The notes under the pieces were generated by a model. The model was not told where the DNA came from and did not search any database. It saw only the letters and a program-made list of their open reading frames with translations. The position numbers and the translations under genes were made by a program. A DNA stretch of 64,000 bases, taken from positions 33,945,312 to 34,009,311 of the forward strand of contig OX235267.1 of assembly GCA_944472135.2 (NCBI GenBank), read 5' to 3'. Origin of the DNA: Trichobilharzia regenti. Lineage: Eukaryota; Platyhelminthes; Trematoda; Strigeidida; Schistosomatidae. Numbering within the stretch: the first letter of the stretch is position 1; every line of letters begins with the position of its first letter. Shown one piece after another: positions 11,061-23,000 of this stretch.

Positions 11061-14000
11061 CTTGAATGAGGCAAACATAAGTGCAGTTTTCCCTGTACTA
11101 GTTTCTGTCTCTGTATTCGCATTGGCTTCCAGTAAAATAGACATCATACTGAAAAGAAATAAGACCGGACATATATCTTTGACGGGTAAACTCTTTACAT
11201 TATTTAAAAGACAATTTATTTCATTTTAGATGAGTAATTTAAGAATTTTTAACAGTTTTTGTCAAGCATATTAAACACTTCAGTATCATATGGGGCCCAC
11301 GTAACTCTTTGATAACCACTCAAAATATACAGATGAATACTAAATGGCAATCATACCATTTTTCAGTGAGAGAAGATAAGAAGTTTCAAGCGCTATCAGT
11401 ATAAATCCCTAAGATAACTGAGCTCTTGACTCCAGAACATTCTGTTAATGTCTACAAGTTCTAAGCTGCCTTCTAACATAGAAGAGTGAAACGTCTACGA
11501 AAATGCGTCATTTCAGTATCATTTTAATTCTGCTGATCTTCCTCCTTTCCTCTTGTGGAGGTCAAAAAGTATCAAATTATATGTTAATTGTAAAATAGTA
11601 AAAATGATGAATTCACTGCCCATCATGGCTGTTAATTGATATTGAATATGGACACCAAGTTGTTCACCGTGCATTATGGACGACACAACTTCCCTTCTCC
11701 AGTTTCTTTCGTCCCACTATTGGCAATCATTTCTGCCCCGTACCTGATCCATATATCCACTTTCGGATCCTTTATTACAATCTCCTTTTCTCTCCACAAG
11801 TACCCCTCAGGCTGTCGGCATACTCTTACGTGGAGTGAGCAATAGCAGATCAAAAAGGAATACTTCATTACTAGAGTTCTGTATGTCTTTACTTGTTTAT
11901 TTTTGGGACAATTATAACTCACTAAGCAATTATATTATATTTGTGGGGACTGGATTCTTCTCTACATACATATATGTATATTTATTTACATAGATCTATA
12001 TATACCTTATCACAGGTTTGTATTTGTTGTGTCCTTTTTCTTCGCATATAAATGATCTTAGCCGTTTAGTCCACAACACTCTTGCCGTATCTGTAACTAC
12101 ACTTAACCTCAGGAGAGTCGCTTTCAGTATAGTTTTATTGCTTTTCTTGGTTTTCACTGATGCTTTATCCCCTTTCAACACAAGAGATGTGAAAAATGGC
12201 TTCTTTTCTACAGTTGCAGGTGTGTACTTCACTATCTCTTGTTTCCTTTACTTCAAGATAAAGTTCACTGTTCATGGGACTTTTTTCAACAACGATGAAT
12301 TCCTTTTCAACGTTTTTATTTTACGTAAAAGCGTTCATGCTTTACTAAAACCTTCCTGATCAAATTTCGTAAGTACAAAAAGGGTAAGCTAAAGTTATGA
12401 CAGTCTATTTCTCTTTTCTACTTATGGTTTTCTCAATTATTTCATTATTTCTTCATTGTATTTTAGTGAAATCCTGGTATTTCGACTATTCATCATATCC
12501 ATGATTCAATTTAAACCTGATATGAAATTGATTTTCATCAACTTTTTCATACATCTGGAATGATTTGTTGCAGGATTTCATCGTGAGCTGGCATCAGTTA
12601 GAGAACCATTGGAAAACCTGGCAGCACTGGACAGCTGTTTCGTTCTGGCGCTTGGAACTCTTCATCACTAAGCACCCACCGCCAGAGTTTGCACCCAGGG
12701 CCTTTTGGTAAAAAGGCGAGCTCGTAGACCATTAAGCCACTGGGACCCGATCCAATCGCCAGTTCATGATATCTAACTTCTGCCAAATAATCAAACAAAT
12801 AAAAAATCCCTACAAAAGCCAATACTTGAAAATATCTGAAATGAATAATCTATATTACCATAGAAACACAAACGTCTCCCTAGTATATTCATAGTTTTTT
12901 CTACTGCTTTAAATTTCAATTGTGTTCATTTTTAAGATGCGACATAAAGATTCCAACAGGAATGAAAGCTCGGTGGTCAATTCACAGTCACCTTAAGTAA
13001 CAAATGAGGTAAATTAAATTCCCGCCTCCTTAAAACATGAAATTAGTTAGAACTCAACTGGCTTCTTGACGATAGTACTCACTTGATGAGGCTGAAGTTA
13101 GTGAAACGGGACTCGAACACACGACCCACTGCCTGACAGTTAAATGATTAAGCCAGTGAGGTATTTCTCACCTTCTTGGAACTATGAAGTAAAAGAATAT
13201 TGATCTTAACAGACAAGAGCACAAATGACCTTGAAACAAACAATTAGACTAAATCAGTCTAATTTAGGTGAAAAACAGAAGTGTAAGCTGGGTATCATAA
13301 TTTTAAAAATTTTCTAAAAACTCTAAATATCTAACAGCAGTATCAGTGATAATCTAAATAACTACCATTTAGGATTAGATTATGGTAGGTTTAAGGTTAT
13401 ATTAAATTTATAGTTCAAAATTATTGATTAGGGTTAAGTTTAAGGAAATTTTCCGAATGAAAGCTTTTCCTGAACAGCTCTCGTTATTATTATTATTACT
13501 GAATTGGATTTATTGGTTGTAACTGCACTGTGACCTATGAAACCTCTGATTGGTCGCTTCAGACTCATTCATCAAGTGCCTATTAGCTTGGATCATTATT
13601 CTTTATATTCAGCAATTATTTAATACCTAAATATGTTATCTGAGTGTTGGTGGCTTAGAAGTAGATTGCTCACCAATCACACATGCGGTCCAAAAGGGTT
13701 CGACTCCCAGTCGGCGCACTCTTTTACCTCGCTAAGCCGGTAATAAGACCGGTACAGAAGGAAGGTTGGGCATGGGACTAGCGACTCCCCTCCTCCATAA
13801 AACTAATAAACCACTACTATCGAAACTTCAAAGCTCTAGATTGAAGCCCTATGTTCCTTCCACTGGGGAAGTAAAGGAATAAAATAACAGAATATTCATG
13901 TTAAAGTATTGATTGGAATGACGGCGAAATATTATTTACAGTTTATATAATTAACCAGTTGAAAAAGACTTACTCAGGTAGATTGCGTTGTGCACAGTAC

Positions 14001-17000
14001 ATTAAAGGAGTAAATCCTAGATTATCTGGTGCTTCGATGCACCCTTGCCTGAAAGAAAAGAAATAGATCATCTCAGGCAAATATGTAACTTTTAAAACAG
14101 TTGTATGTAGTTTTCTCAAGTTTTCCTTTGTATTGGCCTGATCAGTATGAAGTTAGATCATGAGTTGACATCAGTTAGAGAACCACTGAGAACTATGGAG
14201 TATTAGACAGTTGTTTCATCCTGGCAGTATGTATCCATGACCTCATCGCCAGGGATTTAACTTAGGACTTCTAGGTAACGATACTATTCCGTCACTGTGA
14301 CGGAATACAAAGCCCAAGAATTATAACCAGTATTTGAATATATGCGTGGGTGGTATAGCGGTTAGGACGCTTGCCGACCATGAACATGGTCCGGGGTTCG
14401 ATCCCCGGCCGACGCACCCGTTTACCTCGCTGAGCCAGAAATAATGCTGGTAAAGAGGAAAGCCACTAGCTTGAAGCCCTATGTTCCACTGGGAACATGA
14501 AGGAAAAAACTAAATTATTATTTGAATATATGATAAAGTTGCCTGGAGTTCCTTTGAAGAGTTGTAACCAGTGGGGTTGAGGTATTATAATAACCGAAAC
14601 TCAAGTATTTCGGTCTGAAAAGGGTAACCACTCGATACTCTATTCTGTTTAGCATGCTTAACCTTTGCGAGTCATGCACAGTCCAGATTTATTCCAGTAA
14701 TGTTAAAAAAAACTATCTGAGTGATAGAATCTGCGAGAATCTTGTAGGTATTGGCTCCATCGATTTTTCTTGGAGATGTGCCCGATATGCCAAAGATTAG
14801 GCTGACGAGATTTTATCGATCCTACGATTTCCACAATGAATTACCTAGGGAGATGTGCACTTGACTGTTTCACAAAAAGTGTTAGCAGTATACACACCGT
14901 CCTTAGATAGTCCAAAATTATAAAGCTTTACATGTCCTTGACGGTTCAGTAACACGTTATTACATTTCAGATCCTTGTATATTATACTAAAATAATGCAA
15001 ATACCTGTTATCTGGGACTTTTTGGAAGCATAGAATCATGTAGCGTTTTTCTGAAAGGCCTCTTTGTGTTTTAAATAGCTAAGAAATTGTAATTAAGGAA
15101 AATATTCAAGCACAGTGTATAGATTTGAATGATTTTGAAGCGTAAAGTGAAGTTTCACCAGAAATGAGTGTTTTAACATCCTAAGGATGTTTCTTTCAGC
15201 AACGATGTGAGCTTTATCTTCTTGAATGCATGCAAGCGTGGCATTTTCCTAGACTTGCCTAGCGTATAGTTAGCTCCCTTTGGACAACACTGTCTCCATT
15301 TCGAACTAGAAAAACCTTCCTGTAACCTTCTTATTTGCCAATCACACGTTGTGTGTTGAATTTCTCAGAATTAACACCACTGTTTGGACTGACAGTTTTC
15401 TAACAAATCCTGTTTGTTGATTTCCTGTTTTTAAATAAGGAGACTTTGTATCCTTGTTCGGTTGATCCAAAGACGAAGAAGTTTTTTTGTTCAAAACGAG
15501 TAAGTTATTAATACTGTCTGTTTCTTCATCATGGTGAAACTCCGTAGACAAGAAATTCGATCTCTACCGTATTCTTTTGGTAAGGGAAACTGATAAACAG
15601 GTGAGTAAAAATCTTATTTTGTTCTCTTCATCACAAATCTCTCTTTTTTTCAGTTACTCTAAAGCCAATTAAATGATAAGTGACTATATTTGTACTTAAA
15701 AGAGAAGAGTTATGTTTAACTTCAGTCTGTCTTCAGGTAAAATGCTGACTTTCCCAGATTAGTTCCCATCATTAGTTGCATTTCATTCTCAAAATTACAG
15801 TATTATCACTTTGTTATAGTCTGGTATTACGCAGTTTGTACTTTTACAGTTTGTTAACCCTTGTATTATATCTACCCTCCTTTAATGTTCGTCCTGACAA
15901 CTTAAAACAATACTTGGTTACATTGCGAAGATTACCAAGACCTATTGGTAGGCAAATTTGCGTATTTCTAAGCTAACTCCTTGGTTTTGTTGTTTGCAGA
16001 CATTTGAACTCACGCAAGAAATTATTGAAAATTATCTTGTTGTACTCTTAGAAGCCTTTTCATGCATAAATATTTCCTTGCATCTCCTCAGATAGGACTA
16101 GAAACAACTATAAAGACTTTATACTCAAACGCCTAAATTTGAAAACTCAACTATTCCTTATTCAGGTGTTGGTTTGTAGGAATTTGATCGGTTACAGGAT
16201 TTCATCATGAGCCGACACTGGTTAGAGAGCCATTGGAAAACAAATACTTGCCTACATCATTGGCTAGTGGTCACGCTATGTCATGAATTGGCAGAAGGTA
16301 GAATTCATGGGCCATTGGATCGGGTCCCAGTGGCTTAGTGGTCTACGAGCTCGCTAGCTTTGTAACCAGAAGGCCCTGGGTTTGAACCCCTGTGGGTAAG
16401 TGCCGTTGAAGAGTCTCAAACTAGGACGAAACGGCTGTCCAGTACTCCCAGGCTTTCCAATGACTCTCTAACCAATGTCAGCTCATGATGAAATCCTGTA
16501 ATCAACTATACCTTATTTGACACCATTCTAATATGATAAAAAAGGGTTTAGCACGAAAGTACTAACTAAATGCACAACGGTAAATAAACCGCCCTTCTTT
16601 TCATCAATATATCGTTATCACTGCTCTCATTAATTTATGATTTATTTTTATGTTTATACAGTATCGCCATTATTACTATTAGTAGTATAAATACCATAAA
16701 CGTTCCGTAATTATTTTCCCCCGTTACTGTGTTTCATGAGGAGAACTCTAGATACAGAATTGAACTAAATACTGAGGATTCCACGGTCTATCGAAATTAC
16801 TGTTTGGAATGAAGCCGTCATCATCAATTTCGAAGACCGCGCCAAAACTAAAATTAAAATGGTAATGCACATCAGGACAGGCAGAACAACCGATTTAATT
16901 TCAAAAATAGCATTCATTGATTCACTAATCTATACTCCAATAAATGAGGTATACTTGTGTCGGTGGGACCAAAGTTGGTGGAGATAGATGAGTCGTCTAG

Positions 17001-20000
17001 AAAACACCAAGTATTTGGTGTTTATTAGAATGAAACACACACACACACACAGTGTTCCTCATTAGATCCCCATTTAAATTTTAACGATGAATAGTCAAAA
17101 ACTACTTAAGTTTGCTTAAGTTCAGTAATACAGATAGCTAAAACTCTCATTTAAGAAACAAAAACCTCAATGAACTCTACGAAGCGTTCCATATGAATTT
17201 GTATATTTGATATATTACACAGTGAAACAGCATTATTTACTAAAAGACGTTTCGAATCCATACTTAAAATCAACACTTAGATTTCGATGTATTCTACCCT
17301 ATGTCACTAAAATAGGGTTGGTGAAATGCTTAAGTAATTGGACAAAAAAGTAGAACCAAAGGAAATTTAAATCAGGAATTAAGAAATATAAAGGAAGGTT
17401 AGAGACTTAATAACTACCCTGATAAATTAAACAGGAAGTATGTGGGAAAATGTAAAAGTAAAATTAATAATAATGGTAGTGACAGTGATAATAATAATAA
17501 TACTACTAATGACGACATGCATGCACAAGATAATGACAACACTAAAAATAGGGAATTCAAATCATCATTAGTACTCCCATACAAAGAAGAAACCCCAAAA
17601 ACCTTACGGAGAATACTTAAGAATGCAGGAATAAAAGTGGTTGACTTTTAAATCCCCACAAGCTCAATTAGAAACTAGCTTTGTCGCTTAAAGGAACCTG
17701 CCAGTGGAACCAATTATACAAAACAATTTAGTTTATCTAATACGCTGCTGGAATGATTGCCAGGTCAAATACATAGGTCAAAGTAGTAGAACAGGGTCAG
17801 TTAGTCAGTCAGACTAGCGGAGCACACAAACCTAGCAGCAAAATCTAGATTAGTTGACCCCAATAATAAGATAAGAAGTCTCGAGAACATTTCAGCTACA
17901 CCACTTACTGCATGCAGTTACATATAACCATACAATAGGATGGGATAAGATGACAGTTTTGAAATGCAGTGTAACGGGGTGCAGGGAGAGACTGACAACG
18001 GAAGCATTGTTTATCGAATCGACTGAGGAGAATACGTGTAATAGGAATGATTCAACACCTGTCCAGTTGGACATCTGGAGAGCTGTACTACCCTTACGAC
18101 GACAAATATGAAAGAGTAAAGAAAACTATGAAACGAAAGTTTCGAAGTTGCGTGGTGATAATTGGCGATATGATAATGAACGGCGGTGAATTGTGTTCGA
18201 AACATTGTCACCCAGTAAATAATACCATTCCAAAGGGGGTGGTATAAACAATAAACAAATTAATATGGAATTAAATGCTACTGCAGTGCCCAATTTTTAC
18301 ACGTATATTAATCTTTAACTCTTGACATCACTCGTATGATTCATATCGATTACATTAAATATTCCTATAGTAAAATTTAGAATAACACATTTAAGTGTCC
18401 AATATTGTTTTTAAATTAGATCTCATCAAGCTTAACTCTGATATACATGACTTTACAAATAAATATAAACCACTCATGGTGTTTTGTCAATAGGATAATA
18501 AGCTTGTGCATACAAATTGTGCAAAATGACAGTTTTAACATCTAATGTAACACACTGGAAGGAGAGATTGATAACGGAAGCTGTATTTATCGAATCAAGT
18601 GCAAACAGGTGTAATAGGAATGATTCAACACCTGTCCAGTTGGACATCTGAAGAGTTCTACTACCCCTACGACGACGAATAGGAAGAAATAGAGAAAACC
18701 ATAAAGCGAAAGTTTCGAAGTTGTGTGGTGATAATTGGCAATATGATTATGAGCGGTAATGAATTGTGTTCGAAACATTGCCACCCAGTAAGCAATAATA
18801 CTGTTTCACTGTATGATATATCAAATAAAGAAATATAACATGCATTTAGATACTACTACAATACCCAAGTTTTGCACAATATATTGATTTGTACGAAGTG
18901 TTAATCAGGTGATTATTTTTTGCTCCATGTCAAACTGAAATTTTAGTCAAAACCCTGTTAGTATGATCTTGTCCGGTCCTCTGAGGCGAGTCACAGATGA
19001 ACTCGGTAACAAGCAAGCAAACTGGCCATGCAGTATTTAAGACCATTTTGATTTAGCTGACATTCACTAATGGTTGGTGTGAGTGTTACTTATCAACCAA
19101 TCAATTAGTAGTTTATACCATATTATTTGGATAAAAGTTTAATAAATAAAGGATATATTATATTCTTTATATACAGAAGATAAAATAACATGATTCTTGA
19201 CGTGTCTTTAATGGATTTTCAAGTATATCCTAGTCATATGATTCCATATTAGTTTGATTATTAAATGTATCACACAGTGAAACAGTATTGTATACTGGAT
19301 GACGTTTCGAACACAATTTATTGTTCATAATCATATCAATTTTTGTCACACGACTTCGAGATTTGATTTTTATAGTTTTCTCTGTCTTCTCCTATTTGTT
19401 GTATGGGCAGTAGAATTTTCCATATATCTGGGACAGGTGTTGAATCATTCCTATTACATGTATTTGCAGTTGATTCGATAAACAAAGCTTCTGTTATCAA
19501 TCTCTCCCTATACCCTGTGACATTAGATTTTAAAACTGTCATCCTATCCCATCCTATTGTATGGTTGTGTGTAACTGCATGTAGTGCTATAGCTGAACTA
19601 CTCTCTAGATTTCTTATCTTATTCGGGTCAACCAATCTAGATTTAGCTAGGTTTTTATGTTCGGCTAGTCTGACTGCCCCTGTTCTACTAGTTTGACCTA
19701 TGTATTTGACCTCACAATCATTGCAGGGTATTAGATAAACTAAATTGTTTTGTTTTAATGGCTCTACAGGATCCTTTAACCGACAAAGCTTGTTTCTAAT
19801 TGAGTTTGTGGGTTTGAATGCCACTTTTATTCCTGCCTTGTTAAGAATTCTGCGTAAGGCTTCCGAGGTTCCTTCTTTGTATGGAATTATTGTTGATGAT
19901 TTACATTCCTTATTGTTGGTGTCGTTATTAATATTATTATTATTATTACTATTATTATTACCATTATTATTATTGTTATTATTATTATTGTTATCATTAT

Positions 20001-23000
20001 TATTATTATCACTATCTCTGTTATCATTATTTATTTTATTTTTACATTTACTTACATATTTCTTGACTAATTTATCCGGGTAATTATTAAGTTTCAAGGC
20101 TTCTTTTATGTGTGTCACTTCCTGTCTTAGATTTTCCTTGGTACTACTTAGTTTTTGTGCTCTGTCATTTAAACATTTCACTAATCCTATTTTTACTGAC
20201 ATAGGATGGGATGATCGGAAATCCAAATATCTGTTTGAATGTGTGGGTTTTCTGTAAACACTAGTGTTTAGCTTCCCATCTTCTTTCCTTTTAACGTTGC
20301 AATCTAACATTGGAAGTTCCCCTTCCTGACTTTCCAATTCATAAGTGAATTGAATTGCCTCTACCTTCGAGTTGATGTGCTCGAAAAATCTATCTATATC
20401 TTGTGTTCTAAGTACAGTGAATGTGTCATCTACATACCTCCACCATACTTTTGGGGTGGGGGTGAACGTTTCAATCGCTATCTTTTCCCACCTATCCATG
20501 AATATATCTGCTACCACTGGGGATATTGGTGATCCCATGGCAACTCCCTCAGTTTGTTTGTATATTTTCCCTTGGAATTTAAATACTGTAGAAGTCAGGC
20601 AAAGCTGTACTCCCAGCATTATGTCCTCAATTGGCACTTTTGTCCTAAGTTCGAGTTCTTGGTCAGAAATGAGTTCGTTTCTGACCGCCTCTATAGCCAT
20701 ATTTATTGGTATACGTGTATATAAACTGACAATGTCAAAACTAACCATTTTTTCTTCATTATCTAATTTTAAATTATCTAATCTGTGTTTTAGTTCATAA
20801 GAATTAGTTAGTCTAGATTTCGAGTGGATTTTTAGGGGATTTAATACCATGGCTAAATATTTAGATAATTCATAGGTAGGTGAATTTCTAAAATCAACTA
20901 TAGGCCTAATAGGGTATCCTGATTTATGAATTTTAACAACACCATACATCCTACTGGGGTTATTAGTTTTTGGCATTAAATTAAACCACTTAGACTCACC
21001 TAGAAACGGCTTCATTCGGCGTATAAGGTCCGCTGTGGATTTCTTAACTTTATTCATAACTGTGTCTATTGATTTATTAATTTCCTCATATGGTCCTGTT
21101 TGTATGTGAGTATTTACCTTGTCCAAATAGTCCGATTTGTCTAATACTACTGTTGCGTTCCCTTTGTCTGACTTTGTGATTACTATATCCTTGTTATTCT
21201 TGAGGTGTTTTAGGGCTTTTGTCTCTTGTTTTGTCAGGTTAGGTTTTCCACATTTTTGTCGTTTTAATGTAAGTGCACATTGTGCACGTACTTCTTCAGC
21301 TGTTGTTTTGTCTATCCCACTTAGTGCTATTTCTATTTTAGGGATGACATCCTCAGGTTTTAGCTTGTCCACCGCTACATTGAAGTTTAGTCCCTTTTCT
21401 AATACACTTATTTCCATCGGACTTAATATATGTGATGAGAGATTGATAACCCACTTTGATTTATCGATCGCCGTTGATTTTGGATTGTTGACTTCATTAT
21501 TCTGAGATGAAGATTTCTCCTCTAATAATTTGTTGAACTTTTTGATTTGACTATTTTTTGACTTTTTGAAAGTGGCTGATTTTGCATTGTTGGAGGATTG
21601 TGTTATACGATCATAATCTACATTGGTAACTATTTCTTTTAGCTTTTGTTTTAATTGCTCAATTTCACATCTGATATGTTGTAATTTTTTAACGATTCTG
21701 TGGATCTCTTCTTTGAGGCATAATTTTTGTAGACTTTCTATTCTGCTTCTAACTCTGTCTGTTGGAACTGGAGCTCGTAGACGTAGATATTTAGGAATGA
21801 TTTCATTTTTTAAGCATCGAATGTTAAAAATACGGTGATTTTCATATCTTGCTTCAGTTTGTGAAAGTCGAGTGAGTTTATTGATAAGTCTTCGTACAGG
21901 AAGACCATAAGTCATGTTAATATATGTGTAAAACTTGGGCACTGTGGTATTAAGTAATTCCATATTAGTTTGATTATTAAATGTATCACACAGTGAAACA
22001 GTATTGTATACTGGATGACGTTTCGAACACAATTTATTGTTCATAATCATATCAATTTTTGTCACACGACTTCGAGATTTGATTTTTATAGTTTTCTCTG
22101 TCTTCTCCTATTTGTTGTATGGGCAGTAGAATTTTCCATATATCTGGGACAGGTGTTGAATCATTCCTATTACATGCAAAATCAGCCACTTTCAAAAAGT
22201 CAAAAAATAGTCAAATCAAAAAGTTCAACAAATTATTAGAGGAGAAATCTTCATCTCAGAATAATGAAGTCAACAATCCAAAATCAACGGCGATCGATAA
22301 ATCAAAGTGGGTTATCAATCTCTCATCACATATATTAAGTCCGATGGAAATAAGTGTATTAGAAAAGGGACTAAACTTCAATGTAGCGGTGGACAAGCTA
22401 AAACCTGAGGATGTCATCCCTAAAATAGAAATAGCACTAAGTGGGATAGACAAAACAACAGCTGAAGAAGTACGTGCACAATGTGCACTTACATTAAAAC
22501 GACAAAAATGTGGAAAACCTAACCTGACAAAACAAGAGACAAAAGCCCTAAAACACCTCAAGAATAACAAGGATATAGTAATCACAAAGTCAGACAAAGG
22601 GAACGCAACAGTAGTATTAGACAAATCGGACTATTTGGACAAGGTAAATACTCACATACAAACAGGACCATATGAAGAAATTAATAAATCAATAGACACA
22701 GTTATGAATAAAGTTAAGAAATCCACAGTGGACCTTATACGCCGAATGAAGCCGTTTCTAGGTGAGTCTAAGTGGTTTAATTTAATGCCAAAAACTAATA
22801 ACTCCAGTAGGATGTATGGTGTTGTTAAAATTCATAAATCAGGATACCCTATTAGGCCTATAGTTGATTTTAGAAATTCACCTACCTATGAATTATCTAA
22901 ATATTTAGCCATGGTATTAAATCCCCTAAAAATCCACTCGAAATCTAGACTAACTAATTCTTATGAACTAAAACACAGATTAGATAATTTAAAATTAGAT

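Larger units (their letters stand above)
19244..22176 (-). mobile_element. Full-length Penelope-like element, left half of inverted composite
   Basis: It is a minus-strand PLE with direct 217-bp pseudo-LTRs at both ends: 19244-19460 (3' copy) and 21960-22176 (5' copy). They appear identical, and both begin CCATATTAGTTTGATTATTA on the plus strand. The repeat unit is 2,716 bp. The long frame between them is uninterrupted. The element's 3' terminus faces outward against the left target duplication. The 5' pseudo-LTR abuts the right-hand copy at 22174-22177 with the shared trinucleotide ATG. Confidence 0.93.

Noticed and set aside
15342..15551. A coding exon on the minus strand
   Set aside because: It is an open stretch without homology or splice sites in the right phase for the FANK1-like gene.
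19745..20083. A Leu-rich plus-strand protein
   Set aside because: It is the antisense reading of the AAT/AAC microsatellite in the PLE linker, and the same shadow appears at 23678-24016.
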